Below are positions 9,149-17,487 of a DNA stretch of 64,000 bases, in pieces. The position numbers were made by a program, and so were the translations under genes. How positions within the stretch are numbered: the stretch's first letter is position 1; the number at the start of each line of letters is the position of its first letter. Origin of the DNA: Polyangium sp. y55x31 (lineage in GTDB: Bacteria; Myxococcota_A; Polyangia; Polyangiales; Polyangiaceae); contig NZ_JARZHG010000007.1 in NCBI RefSeq assembly GCF_029946505.1, positions 248,001-312,000 on the forward strand, read 5' to 3'. Under the pieces are notes generated by a model. The model had not been told where the DNA came from, ran no database searches, and was given only the letters and a program-made list of their open reading frames with translations.

Positions 9149-10669
9149 TCAGGGCGCCTCGGCGGGCCTGCGCACGAGCCTGCGTTCGAGGTGTGAGCCC
9201 AGCCCGAGGCCCTCGGCCCCCACGCCGAGTTCCTCCTGATCGAAGAGCAAGACCACGTCGCCGCCCTCGGCCCACGCGACCGACAGCGCAAAATCACTCC
9301 CGGATCCGCCGAACGCCTTCGCCGAGCGCACCTCTCCCTCGGGCGACAGCACCGAAAGCCACGCGTCGAGGGTGATCCCGTCGAACGACACTCCATGCTG
9401 CCACGTGCGGCGAATCCGCTTCGCCCGGAGGGTCGTCCCGGAGACCTTCATCTCGGCCTCGAATGTCCCGAAAACCGCGATACGTCCGCTCGTGTCCACA
9501 TCGAGGGCCGCCACCTCGTCATTCTTCTGGCTGCCGAAGGACGTCGCCCACAGGGCCGCGCCATTCCGATCGAGCTTGGCGATCATTGCGTCGTTGCCGC
9601 CGTTCGACCGGAGGGCCTTTCCCGCGAGCTTGATTCCGCCGGCGAACCGCCCGCCCACGACGAGCTCGCCGCCCGTCGTCGTCCGGAGCACTTCGATACG
9701 CGCCTTGCCTTCGATCGGCATCTCCCACGCCTGCCGTCCGAACGGCGCGAACGAGACGATCCGCGTCGCGCCTGAATCCGCCATTTTCATCTCATCGAGC
9801 CCGCCCGCGACGTACGCGACGTGGACCGCCGACGACCCCTCCACCGCAATCCGAGGATCGCGCTCGTCGGTCGAACCTCCCAGCCGGAGCGCCTCGATCG
9901 GCTTGCCCTCGGGCGAAATGCGCGCGACGAACACGTCCTGCCCGCCCGCGCTTGCGAGATTCTGGTTCCCTGCCTTCAAGACCCCCGTGAACGTGCCCAC
10001 GACATAGATGTCCCCGGCCACGTCCACCGCGACGTCCGTCGCCTTCGATTCGCCTCCGAAATCGAACGTCCAAAGCGGGTTGCCCGACGCCCCGCGCTTC
10101 TCGACGTGGGCACACCATCGGTTCATTTTCTGCCCGACGGCCACGATATCGTACGCCGCGTCGAATGCGACGGCATTTGCGATCACGTCGTCCCCTGCCA
10201 GGTCCCACGCCTTTCGCCCCTCGCGATCGAGCCGCCCGAGCCAGGCATCCCCGGCCCCCACCACGGCCACGCCCCCGCCCTTGTCGAGCGCGATTGCGCG
10301 CGGCGACGCGCGGTAGAGATGGCCCTCGCCGAGGGGCCGATCGTAACGCGCGGCCGCGTCGCTGAACGAGGCCGCGACCCAGCGCTGCCGATCGAACGGC
10401 AAGACGCAAGGCATGCGCCCGGTGCACGGCCCGGAAAAACCATCGAACCGCGACCCCGGATGCGGGTGCCCGACGATCCGTATGGCCGCGCCTTTCCCCA
10501 TCACGTCCAGGCAATCGACCCCGCAGCCCTCCTTCAGCATCGAGACCCGCATCTCGCCGCTCCCGATGCCGTTCGTCACGGCAATCAGCGCGGGGGCGGA
10601 CGGGACCGCCGGCGCGGCACAACCCGCCGCGAGCGCGAGCCATCCCCCGAGGAGCGCGACGCGCTTCAT
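9149..10669 (-). CDS. Beta-propeller-like lipoprotein of unknown function
   Basis: A 506-residue protein from the ATG at 10669, with a signal peptide and lipobox ending LAAGC (Cys17). The body shows repeated units with W and DGAG/DVAGDIYVVGTF-type turns (KATDVAVDVAGDIYVVGTF, EVAALDVDTSGRIAVFGTF), as in SBBP-like beta-propeller repeats. It is therefore probably an outer-membrane or periplasmic propeller. The start codon overlaps the stop of the upstream gene (ATGA), indicating coupling. The open frame continues upstream of 10669 but is antisense/shadow sequence there. No specific function can be assigned. Confidence 0.75.
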   Translation of the reverse strand: MKRVALLGGWLALAAGCAAPAVPSAPALIAVTNGIGSGEMRVSMLKEGCGVDCLDVMGKGAAIRIVGHPHPGSRFDGFSGPCTGRMPCVLPFDRQRWVAASFSDAAARYDRPLGEGHLYRASPRAIALDKGGGVAVVGAGDAWLGRLDREGRKAWDLAGDDVIANAVAFDAAYDIVAVGQKMNRWCAHVEKRGASGNPLWTFDFGGESKATDVAVDVAGDIYVVGTFTGVLKAGNQNLASAGGQDVFVARISPEGKPIEALRLGGSTDERDPRIAVEGSSAVHVAYVAGGLDEMKMADSGATRIVSFAPFGRQAWEMPIEGKARIEVLRTTTGGELVVGGRFAGGIKLAGKALRSNGGNDAMIAKLDRNGAALWATSFGSQKNDEVAALDVDTSGRIAVFGTFEAEMKVSGTTLRAKRIRRTWQHGVSFDGITLDAWLSVLSPEGEVRSAKAFGGSGSDFALSVAWAEGGDVVLLFDQEELGVGAEGLGLGSHLERRLVRRPAEAP

Positions 10670-11214
10670 TGCAATGCCCGCACGAGCGCCGCGGCCCGCC
10701 CCCGCACGTCTTCGTTCGGATCGTCCTCCGCCATCGGCTCGGCGATCCCGGCGAATTCGCGCCACCGCGCCTGCTCCATCGCGTAAATCGCCGCTCGCCG
10801 GACACCCGCCTCCCGGTGATTCGCGAGATCTCCGAAGCAGCCGAAGAGCTCCGGGTCGAACGTGGGCCCGGCCGTCACCGCGAGCTTGTATGCCGCCCAG
10901 ATCCCCTCGGCCTCGGTCCGCGCCTCGCTGCAAAGCGTGAGGATCTCGGCGCGCTCGTACACCGGCAGGCTCCGCCGGATGAGATCGATCACGGGCTCGC
11001 ACCGCGGCCCCTCCACGTCGAACCACTTGAGCCCGAGCCGATGATCGTCCACGTATCGGATCCGGCAATCACTCGCGGGCGTCGCCCACTCGTAGACGAG
11101 CGGCTGATGATCGAGCGGCTCGATCCGGTTCCACAAAAACCAGTTCCCCTGCGCGAGCTGCCGGACCGCCTCCGTCTGTACCCCGTCCTTGAGCAGAAGC
11201 CGCCTCGCCTGCAT
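10666..11214 (-). CDS. Hypothetical protein with C-terminal HEAT-like helices
   Basis: A 182-residue, predicted cytoplasmic protein without a signal peptide. The C-terminal half (DLANHREAGVRRAAIYAMEQARWREFAGIAEPMAEDDPNEDVRGRAAAL, broken up here as two helical hairpins around residues 125-180) looks like HEAT or armadillo-type repeats. The N-terminal ~100 residues resemble nothing I recognise. It is translationally coupled to the downstream lipoprotein by a four-base overlap, suggesting a shared but unknown role. Confidence 0.6.
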   Translation of the reverse strand: MQARRLLLKDGVQTEAVRQLAQGNWFLWNRIEPLDHQPLVYEWATPASDCRIRYVDDHRLGLKWFDVEGPRCEPVIDLIRRSLPVYERAEILTLCSEARTEAEGIWAAYKLAVTAGPTFDPELFGCFGDLANHREAGVRRAAIYAMEQARWREFAGIAEPMAEDDPNEDVRGRAAALVRALQ

Positions 11215-11378
11215 CCGAATCGCCTCCGAGTGCCGATGGTACAGGCCACACCCCGGACGTCAATCCCGTCGCGGACAGGACGGGCCCACCCAGACGAGAC
11301 CCCACCCGCGCCGCCCGATTTGTGTTCGTAATGCACTTGACGCCCGAGGCCTATCGGTGCGATTGTTATCGTCTCCTC

Positions 11379-12203
11379 ATGGCACCCGGTGCCGGATCGA
11401 TCGTCGTCGAGCGTGTCGCCGCAGCGTCCACGGTCGTCAGCGCGCGCGCCTCGGCGCCGCTCAAGGTCCTCGTCCCGCGTCCGCGCGGACCGTCCGTCTG
11501 GGCCTATGCGTCGACCTTCGGCGGCGGCCTGCTCGAAGACGACGCCATCACGCTCGATGTCCGCGTCGGCCCGGGCGCGGCGGCGCTCTGCGCCACGCAG
11601 GCCTCCACGAAGGTTTACAAGAGCGAACACGGTGGTTGTTCTCGCCAAACCTTGTCGGCCTCGGTCGGCGAGGACGCCCTCTTCGCCGTGCTCCCCGATC
11701 CGGTTTGTCCTTTTGCCGGCGCCGTCTATCAGCAGCGCCAGCGTATCGAGCTCGCGCCCGGCGCCTCCCTCGTCCTCGTCGACGGCCTCGTCTCGGGCCG
11801 CGCGGCGCGGGGCGAGCGTTATCGATTCGCCTCGTATCGGACCCTCACCGAGGTTGTCCGGGAAAACCAACTGCTCATGCTCGACGCGCTCACGCTCGAG
11901 GACCTGCCCGAATCCTCGATCGCCGACCGCATGGGGCGGTTCGACGTGTACACCACGGCCATCCTCCTCGGCCCCCGGGTCGAGGCGGCCGCGGCTGTCC
12001 TCGTCGAAAGCATCGGCCGCATGCCCCTCCGCCCGCCGGATCAGGTCCGAAGCCGCCTGCTCGCGACCGCGAGCCCCCGGCCCGGAGGCGCCGTGCTCCG
12101 CGTGGCAGGCGAGGAGCCCGAGGACGTCGCCGCATTCCTCCGCGCCTCCCTCGCTTTCCTCGTCCCGCTCCTCGGCGACGATCCCTGGGCGAGAAAATGG
12201 TAG
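11379..12203 (+). CDS. ureD: Urease accessory protein UreD
   Basis: A 274-residue protein from the ATG at 11379, the length usual for UreD. An in-frame start at 11322 would add 19 residues without homology, so I prefer the later ATG. Family features are VLVPRPRGPSVWAYASTFGGGLLEDDAITLDVRVGPGA, CATQASTKVY and the C-terminal FDVYTTAILLGP region. UreD forms the UreDFG scaffold that delivers CO2 and Ni2+ to apo-urease. It is the first gene of the plus-strand urease cluster; 76 bp separate it from ureAB. Confidence 0.92.
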   Translation: MAPGAGSIVVERVAAASTVVSARASAPLKVLVPRPRGPSVWAYASTFGGGLLEDDAITLDVRVGPGAAALCATQASTKVYKSEHGGCSRQTLSASVGEDALFAVLPDPVCPFAGAVYQQRQRIELAPGASLVLVDGLVSGRAARGERYRFASYRTLTEVVRENQLLMLDALTLEDLPESSIADRMGRFDVYTTAILLGPRVEAAAAVLVESIGRMPLRPPDQVRSRLLATASPRPGGAVLRVAGEEPEDVAAFLRASLAFLVPLLGDDPWARKW

Positions 12204-12279
12204 CCTTCGAAGAACGCCCTTGACGCGACGCGTCGATATGGTGTAATCGGGGAGAGCAAGGGGGCTCCTCGGTGGATGT

Positions 12280-13041
12280 ATGCACCTCTCTCCTCGCGAG
12301 CTCGATAAGCTGCTCCTTCACAATGCTGGCTTTCTGGCCCAGAAGCGCCTCGCCCGCGGGGTGCGGCTCAACGTGCCGGAGAGCGTCGCGCTCATCGCCA
12401 CGCAGCTCCTCGAATTCATTCGAGACGGGCGGCGCGTCGAGGAGCTCATGGACCTCGGACGCAAGCTGCTCGGCCGAAATCAGGTCATGGAGGGCGTGCC
12501 GGAGCTCGTGACCGAAGTCCAGGTCGAGGGCACGTTCCCCGACGGAACGAAGCTCGTCACGGTTCACCACCCCATTGCCGCCGAGCACGGCGACCTGGGC
12601 CTCGCCCTTTACGGCAGTTTTCTCCCCGTGCCCGATCGTTCGCGCTTCGCCGCGGCGCCGAGCGGGCCCACGCCGGGGGAGATCCTGCCCGTGGAGGGGA
12701 CGATCGTGCTCAACGAGGGCCGCTCCTCGATTTCGATCCGGGTCACGAACCTGGCCGACCGCCCGATCCAGGTGGGCAGCCACTACCATTTCATCGAGAC
12801 GAACCCGTACCTGCGCTTCGACCGCGAAAAAGCCTATGGCCGGCGGCTCGACATCCCGGCGGGCACCGCCGTGCGCTTCGAGCCGGGCGAGACGAAGACG
12901 GTCTCGCTCGTGGAGATCGCCGGCGAGCGGGTCATTCGTGGTGGAAATGCCCTCGCCGACGGCCCCGTGAGCCCCGAAGGCCTCGCCCGCGCGATGGAGC
13001 GCGTCCGCGCGCTCGGCTTCGCCCACGAACCCGAAGGCTGA
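12280..13041 (+). CDS. ureAB: Fused urease gamma-beta subunit (UreA-UreB)
   Basis: A 253-residue protein that joins the urease gamma subunit (residues ~1-100: [49 protein letters not shown]) to the beta subunit (residues ~130-245: [44 protein letters not shown]). Such fusions are known in Helicobacter; most soil bacteria encode the two separately. Both halves look complete. The gene lies 22 bp upstream of ureC. With UreC it forms the nickel hydrolase that splits urea into ammonia and carbamate. Confidence 0.95.
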   Translation: MHLSPRELDKLLLHNAGFLAQKRLARGVRLNVPESVALIATQLLEFIRDGRRVEELMDLGRKLLGRNQVMEGVPELVTEVQVEGTFPDGTKLVTVHHPIAAEHGDLGLALYGSFLPVPDRSRFAAAPSGPTPGEILPVEGTIVLNEGRSSISIRVTNLADRPIQVGSHYHFIETNPYLRFDREKAYGRRLDIPAGTAVRFEPGETKTVSLVEIAGERVIRGGNALADGPVSPEGLARAMERVRALGFAHEPEG

Positions 13042-13063
13042 CTCGATTCGATCGGAGGACGCC

Positions 13064-14779
13064 ATGCCCCGCACCATCGACCGACGCACCTACGCCGAGA
13101 TCTTCGGCCCGACCACCCGAGACCGCGTCCGGCTCGGCGACACCGATCTGATCATCGAGATCGAAAAAGACTTTACCGTCTACGGCGACGAATGCAAGTT
13201 CGGCGGCGGCAAGGTTCTTCGCGACGGAATGGGCCAGCGCGCGGGCGCTGCCCAGCGTGACGCCCTCGATTGCGTCATCACGAACGTCGTCGTCATCGAC
13301 TGGACGGGCATTTACAAGGCCGACATCGGCATCAAGGACGGCCTCATCGCGGGGATCGGGAAAGCGGGCAACCCCGACGTCATGGCCGGCGTCACGCCGG
13401 GGATGGTGTTTGGCCCGACGACCGAGGCCATCGCGGGCGAGGGGCTCATCGTGACGGCGGGCGGGGTCGACACGCACATCCATTTCATCTGCCCGCAGCA
13501 ATGCGACGAGGCGATCGCGTCGGGGATCACCACGATGATCGGCGGCGGCACCGGCCCCGCGACGGGGACGAACGCGACGACGTGCACCCCGGGCGCGCAT
13601 CACCTCCGCATGATGCTGGAAGCGACCGACGGGCTGCCGCTGAATTTCGGGTTCACCGGAAAAGGCAATTCGTCCAAGCCCGAGGGCCTGCACGAGCAGA
13701 TCCAGGCCGGCGCGATCGGGCTCAAGCTGCACGAGGACTGGGGCACGACGCCCGCGGCCATCGATTCCTGCCTCTCCGTGGCCGAGCAATACGACGTACA
13801 GGTCACGATTCACACCGATACGCTCAACGAGAGCGCAGCCGTCGAACACTCGATTGCAGCATTCAAGGGTCGCTCGATCCACACGTACCACAGCGAGGGC
13901 GCGGGCGGCGGGCACGCCCCGGACATCCTGCGTGTTTGCAGCGAGCCGAACGTGCTCCCGTCGTCGACGAACCCCACGCGCCCCTTCACGGTGAACACGC
14001 TCGACGAGCACCTCGACATGCTCATGGTCTGTCACCACCTCGACCGGAGCATCCCCGAGGACGTGGCCTTCGCGGAATCGCGTATTCGCGGCGAGACGAT
14101 CGCGGCGGAGGACATTCTCCACGACATCGGCGCGATCTCGATCGTGTCCTCCGATTCCCAAGCGATGGGCCGCGTCGGCGAGACCATCACGCGCACCTGG
14201 CAAACGGCCGACAAGATGCGCAAGCAGCGCGGGCGGCTCGCGGAGGAGCGCGGCGAGAGCGATAACCTCCGCGTGAAGAGGTACGTCGCCAAATACACCA
14301 TCAACCCGGCCATCGCCCACGGCGCCTCGCACCTCATCGGCTCGATCGAGGTCGGCAAGCTCGCGGACCTCGTCCTCTGGCGGCCGGCGTTCTTCGGGGC
14401 CAAACCCGAGATCGTGATCAAGGGCGGCGTCATCGCGTGGGCGCAGATGGGCGATCCGAATGCCTCGATCCCCACGCCGCAACCGGTGCGCATGCGGCCG
14501 ATGTTCGCGAGCTTCGGCCGCGCGCCGGGCCGCGCTTCCATTGCCTTCGTGAGCCGCGCGTCGATCGAATCCGGCGTGGCGGCCTCGTATGGCCTCGGCA
14601 AACGTATCGAGGCCGTGCGCGGATGCCGCGCGCTCGGCAAGAAGGACATGCGATTGAACGACGCCATGCCACGCATCACCGTGGATCCGGAGACGTACGT
14701 GGTGACGGCGGACGGCGTGCGCCTCACGTGCGAGCCCGCGAAGGTCTTGCCGCTCGCGCAAAAGTTTTTCCTGTTCTGA
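13064..14779 (+). CDS. ureC: Urease alpha (catalytic) subunit UreC
   Basis: A 571-residue protein of normal length with all catalytic residues visible: His138 and His140 in THIHF, the carbamylated Lys221 in [10 protein letters not shown], the HTDTLNE and [12 protein letters not shown] segments with further nickel ligands, and the mobile-flap CHHLD motif. A GGAGG ribosome site precedes the ATG. It is therefore expected to be an active nickel urease in complex with the fused UreAB subunit. It is followed by ureF after 13 bp. Confidence 0.97.
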   Translation: MPRTIDRRTYAEIFGPTTRDRVRLGDTDLIIEIEKDFTVYGDECKFGGGKVLRDGMGQRAGAAQRDALDCVITNVVVIDWTGIYKADIGIKDGLIAGIGKAGNPDVMAGVTPGMVFGPTTEAIAGEGLIVTAGGVDTHIHFICPQQCDEAIASGITTMIGGGTGPATGTNATTCTPGAHHLRMMLEATDGLPLNFGFTGKGNSSKPEGLHEQIQAGAIGLKLHEDWGTTPAAIDSCLSVAEQYDVQVTIHTDTLNESAAVEHSIAAFKGRSIHTYHSEGAGGGHAPDILRVCSEPNVLPSSTNPTRPFTVNTLDEHLDMLMVCHHLDRSIPEDVAFAESRIRGETIAAEDILHDIGAISIVSSDSQAMGRVGETITRTWQTADKMRKQRGRLAEERGESDNLRVKRYVAKYTINPAIAHGASHLIGSIEVGKLADLVLWRPAFFGAKPEIVIKGGVIAWAQMGDPNASIPTPQPVRMRPMFASFGRAPGRASIAFVSRASIESGVAASYGLGKRIEAVRGCRALGKKDMRLNDAMPRITVDPETYVVTADGVRLTCEPAKVLPLAQKFFLF

Positions 14780-14792
14780 GCGTTCGCGCGCC

Positions 14793-15461
14793 ATGGCCCT
14801 CTCGCTCCTCGTCCTCCAGCTCGCCGACTCGGCCTTTCCGACGGGCGGATTCGCGCATTCCGGCGGGCTCGAGGCGGCGGCGCAGCTCGGGGAAATCCAT
14901 GGGCCTTCGAGCCTCGAACGATTCCTCCTGCACAACCTGGAGCAAGCGGGCGCCGGCGTGCTGCCGATCGTCACGGCCGCGCACGCCACCCCGGAAAGGC
15001 TCTCCGATCTCGATCGACGCCACGATGCGTTTTTGACGAACCACGTGGCGAACCGGGCGAGCCGCGCGCAAGGGCGGGCGTGGCTCGCGGCGGCGGCGCA
15101 TTCGTTCGGAAACACGTCCCTCCGGGAGCTCCGCGCGCGCGCTCGTGAGGACGAATCGTTCTGCGGGCATTTCGCGCCCGTCTTCGGCGCGATCTCGGCG
15201 CGGCTCGGGCTCGAACGTGGCGAGGCCCAGCGGCTGTTTCTATTCTTGCACCTGCGGGGCCTCGTCTCGAGCGCCGTGCGCTTGAGCCTCGTTGGCCCGC
15301 TGGAGGCGCAGGCGCTGCAACATCGCCTCGCGGGCTCGGTTCTCACGGTCCTCTCTCGGCACGAAAAACGCGGGGAGGACGACCTCACGACGACCGCGCC
15401 GCTCGTCGACCTTTTCCAGGGCCACCAGGATCGTCTCTATTCGCGTCTATTTTCGAGCTGA
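14793..15461 (+). CDS. ureF: Urease accessory protein UreF
   Basis: A 222-residue protein with the UreF N-terminal signature LLQLADSAFPTGGFAHSGGLEAA (residues ~6-30), and the conserved C-terminal region (VSSAVRLSLVGPLEAQALQ). UreF bridges UreD and UreG and gates GTP hydrolysis during urease maturation. It lies between ureC and ureG with short spacers and clearly belongs to the same operon. Confidence 0.93.
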   Translation: MALSLLVLQLADSAFPTGGFAHSGGLEAAAQLGEIHGPSSLERFLLHNLEQAGAGVLPIVTAAHATPERLSDLDRRHDAFLTNHVANRASRAQGRAWLAAAAHSFGNTSLRELRARAREDESFCGHFAPVFGAISARLGLERGEAQRLFLFLHLRGLVSSAVRLSLVGPLEAQALQHRLAGSVLTVLSRHEKRGEDDLTTTAPLVDLFQGHQDRLYSRLFSS

Positions 15462-15476
15462 ATTCCGGAGAGAAAC

Positions 15477-16202
15477 ATGCACGGCCATTCACACGGACAT
15501 GGACACGATCACGGGCACACGCACGAGCCCATGGCACACCCGGGGCATTTTGACGAGCGCGACCGCCCGCTCACGCGCGCCTTCAACGAGCGCGCCTTCA
15601 CGGTCGGAATTGGCGGCCCGGTCGGCAGCGGCAAGACGGCGCTCGTGCTCGCGCTCTGCCGCGCCCTCCGCGATCGAATGAGCCTGGCCGTCGTCACGAA
15701 CGACATTTTCACCCGCGAGGACGGCGAATTCCTCATTCGCAACAACGCGCTGCCGACGGATCGCATCCGTGCCGTGGAGACGGGCGGATGTCCGCACGCG
15801 GCGATCCGCGAGGACATCACCGCGAACCTCCTCGCCCTCGAAGAGCTCTCGGCGCGGCACAAGCCGGAGCTTTTGATCCTCGAGTCCGGCGGCGACAACC
15901 TCGCGGCGAACTTCAGCCGGGAGCTCGCCGACTACATCATCTACGTGATCGACGTCGCGGGCGGCGACAAGGTGCCGCGCAAGGGCGGCCCCGGAATCAC
16001 GCAATCGGACCTGCTCGTCATCAACAAGACGGACCTCGCGAGCGCGGTGGGCGCCGACCTCGGCGTGATGGAGCGTGACGCCAAGGCGATCCGAGGCGGC
16101 GGGCCCATGGTCTTCGCGCAAGCGACGAAGGGCGTCGGGGTCGAGGCGATCGTGAACCACATCGTCCACGCGTACCAGCATGCGCGTGGCATCGATCACT
16201 GA
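15477..16202 (+). CDS. ureG: Urease accessory GTPase UreG with His-rich N-terminus
   Basis: A 241-residue SIMIBI GTPase: P-loop GPVGSGKT at 47-54, [13 protein letters not shown], the nickel-binding CPH in [13 protein letters not shown], and NKTDLA. The first 24 residues contain ten histidines (mostly HGH repeats). No ureE is present in the window, so this tail may take over nickel storage or delivery, as seen in some UreG proteins. It is the last protein gene of the urease cluster; a sigma-54 promoter for small RNAs begins 136 bp downstream. Confidence 0.95.
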   Translation: MHGHSHGHGHDHGHTHEPMAHPGHFDERDRPLTRAFNERAFTVGIGGPVGSGKTALVLALCRALRDRMSLAVVTNDIFTREDGEFLIRNNALPTDRIRAVETGGCPHAAIREDITANLLALEELSARHKPELLILESGGDNLAANFSRELADYIIYVIDVAGGDKVPRKGGPGITQSDLLVINKTDLASAVGADLGVMERDAKAIRGGGPMVFAQATKGVGVEAIVNHIVHAYQHARGIDH

Positions 16203-16226
16203 GCCCTCTCGCCGTCTGAGCTCCGG

Positions 16227-16251
16227 GGATAGGCTTTATCCTGCTGGATAA
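16227..16251. promoter_or_regulatory. Putative RtcR upstream activating site of the small-RNA locus
   Basis: Three half-sites in alternating orientation: GGATA (16227), TTATCC (16236) and GGATAA (16246). The first two form GGATA-GGCTT-TATCC centred at 16234, 105 bp upstream of the -24 GG of the sigma-54 promoter at 16338. A matching dyad lies at the same distance upstream of the rsr promoter. The assignment to RtcR is an inference. Confidence 0.55.
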
Positions 16252-16337
16252 GCACTCCTTTGTCTGCCGGGCCGTCCGCGGTAAATTCGCTCACCAAATC
16301 AGGCCCAAACCCGGCCCTCATGGCGTCCTGGCGGGCT

Positions 16338-16353
16338 TGGCACGCTGCCTGCT
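16338..16353 (+). promoter_or_regulatory. Sigma-54 promoter of the Y-RNA locus
   Basis: TGGCACGCTGCCTGCT fits the TGGCAC-N5-TTGC consensus with exact GG-N10-GC spacing. The predicted start is about 16364, ten bases before the first tRNA-like RNA. It lies in the gap after ureG, and no protein start follows before the terminator at 16801. Confidence 0.8.
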
Positions 16354-16373
16354 TCAAGGGGGAACACGAAGAC

Positions 16374-16497
16374 GCTAGGATAGCTCAGTGGTAGAGCACG
16401 TAAAAATACCTTGGCCGGTATTCTCCGGTGACGGCAGTGATGGCCAGGGTTACTTCCATTAAAGGACGTGGTCGCGGGTTCGAATCCCGCTCCTAGC
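16374..16497 (+). ncRNA. YrlA-like Y RNA with tRNA-like domain, copy 1
   Basis: The ends form a tRNA body: acceptor GCTAGGA (16374-16380) with TCCTAGC (16491-16497); D arm GCTC-AGTGGTA-GAGC (16383-16397); T arm GCGGG-TTCGAAT-CCCGC (16474-16490). Instead of an anticodon arm there is an insert: stem ACGT/ACGT (16398-16401/16466-16469), then CCTTGGCC (16409-16416) paired with GGCCAGGG (16442-16449). These enclose an internal loop GGTATTCT/CAGTGAT and a CCG-GTGA-CGG hairpin with a GNRA loop. No anticodon stem-loop exists and CCA is not encoded. This is the architecture of bacterial YrlA RNAs, which bind Ro60 (Rsr); rsr lies 5 kb away. Confidence 0.85.
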
Positions 16498-16540
16498 TCC
16501 GCGAAAGGTTCGGGTTCCCCCTCGTTCCCTTCGCGCGCAA

Positions 16541-16627
16541 GCTCCTCGGGCAGTGAGGTTCGCGGTTCCTTCGTTTTGGGTACGAAAAAGACCCCGCGGC
16601 CAGTTTTCTCCCGAGGAGCGAGCGTTT
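16541..16627 (+). ncRNA. Rod-shaped Y-like RNA between the two tRNA mimics
   Basis: Terminal stem GCTCCTCGGG (16541-16550) with CCCGAGGAGC (16610-16619), ten perfect pairs, followed by GCGTTTT. Next to it lies an internal loop with strands CAGTGAGG and AGTTTTCT, then an inner stem CGCGG/CCGCG and a TTCGT/ACGAA hairpin. The loop strands and flanking bases match those of the tRNA mimics (GGCC..TTCTCC and CGGCAGTGA) but in swapped order, as in a circular permutation. A close relative lies upstream of rsr (21604-21695) with compensatory changes in the inner stem. It is probably co-transcribed from 16338. Confidence 0.7.
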
Positions 16628-16648
16628 TCTCGACGATGGACGATAGAT

Positions 16649-16773
16649 GCCAGGATAGCTCAGGGGATAGAGCGCGAAAAACACCTTGGTCGGTATTCTC
16701 CGGCGACGGCAGTGATGATCAGGGTTACTCCACTGTTCATGGCGAGGCCGCGGGTTCGAGTCCCGCTCCTGGC
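16649..16773 (+). ncRNA. YrlA-like Y RNA with tRNA-like domain, copy 2
   Basis: Same fold as copy 1: acceptor GCCAGGA (16649-16655) with TCCTGGC (16767-16773); D arm GCTC-AGGGGATA-GAGC; T arm GCGGG-TTCGAGT-CCCGC (16750-16766). The Y module is CCTTGGTC paired with GATCAGGG around GGTATTCT/CAGTGAT and a CCG-GCGA-CGG hairpin. Compared with copy 1 there are covarying pairs in the acceptor (T-A to C-G) and in the module stem (C-G to T-A), and a GNRA-to-GNRA loop change. Structure rather than sequence is therefore conserved. A strong terminator follows 28 bases later. Confidence 0.85.
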
Positions 16774-16800
16774 GCTTGGAAGGCTCGGAAGGAGCTTTCT

Positions 16801-16832
16801 GCCCGATCCCCGTATTGGGGATCGGGCTTTTT
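16801..16832 (+). terminator. Rho-independent terminator of the Y-RNA locus
   Basis: An 11-bp perfect stem, GCCCGATCCCC (16801-16811) with GGGGATCGGGC (16817-16827), loop GTATT, followed by TTTTT. It ends the transcript starting near 16364 and separates it from the convergent DsbA-like gene. Confidence 0.93.
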
Positions 16833-16856
16833 CCGTTTACGGCTTCCTTGAACGCA

Positions 16857-17390
16857 TCAAGCCGCGGCACGGCCGAGCGCCGATTGCAGCGCTGCGGTGA
16901 GCGCGTCGGGATCCCGGCTACCCTCGTAGCGCATGCCCTGGATGAACAGCGTCGGCGTACCGTTCACGCCGCTGCGCACGCCCGAATTGAAATCACGCTC
17001 GATCTTGCCGAGGTGCGCGTGCGTCGCGAGATCGGCCTGGAAGCGCCCTTGGTCGAGCCCGAGCGCCGCGGCATAGCCGTAAAGGTCGGTGAGCCCGAGC
17101 GCGGCCTGGTTCTCGTAGAGCAGGTCGTGCATGTCCCAGAACCGCCCCTGCGCCCCTGCCGCCTCCGCCGCTTCCGCCGCCTGAAGCGCGTGCCGGTGCA
17201 TCTCCGTGAGCGGGAAATGGCGATAGACGAAGCGCACGGAAGAGCCCATGCGGCGCAAGGCATCGAGGATCGCTGGATGCGCGCGACCGCAGTACGGGCA
17301 CTCGTAGTCACCATATTCGATCAGGGTCACGGGCGCATCCGTGTTTCCTCGAACATGGTCGTCCGGCCCCGGCAGTTTCAGCCTGTTCAT
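16857..17390 (-). CDS. DsbA-family thioredoxin-like protein
   Basis: A 177-residue thioredoxin-fold protein with the redox pair CPYC (Cys31, Cys34) after LIEYGDYE, and a cis-proline loop NGTPTLFIQG near residue 145. The helical insertion between them (KIERDFNSGVRSGVNGTPT) follows the DsbA pattern. No signal peptide or lipobox is present, so it is probably cytoplasmic, which is common for short DsbA-like proteins in this group. It may act as an oxidoreductase in stress responses. It is 97 bp downstream of the HdeD-like gene's 3' end and on the same strand. Confidence 0.85.
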   Translation of the reverse strand: MNRLKLPGPDDHVRGNTDAPVTLIEYGDYECPYCGRAHPAILDALRRMGSSVRFVYRHFPLTEMHRHALQAAEAAEAAGAQGRFWDMHDLLYENQAALGLTDLYGYAAALGLDQGRFQADLATHAHLGKIERDFNSGVRSGVNGTPTLFIQGMRYEGSRDPDALTAALQSALGRAAA

Positions 17391-17487
17391 GATGTACCTT
17401 CCCGGATGCTGGCAGCGATGCAGGCCGCGCCTCGTGCGAGGGGTTTGGCGAGGCTGACTGCGAGGTGCGGCCGGATGGAGCTTCCCT

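Noticed and set aside
12204-12279. Promoter TTGACG..TAATCG before ureAB
   Set aside because: The spacer is 18 bases, the -10 is poor, and the gap is short within an apparent operon. The evidence is too thin to annotate.
16374-16773. Two tRNA genes with introns or long variable arms
   Set aside because: No anticodon stem-loop can be drawn, the inserted part is too short for a group I intron, and both copies share a covarying Y-like module. YrlA-type RNA fits better.
16468-16870. Overlapping open frames of ~115-127 codons across the RNA locus
   Set aside because: They cross the structured RNAs on both strands, have no recognisable domains, and the conserved features are pairs rather than codons.
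16800-16900. CRISPR or other repeat array near the two similar RNAs
   Set aside because: Only two copies ~275 bp apart are seen, without spacers or cas genes.
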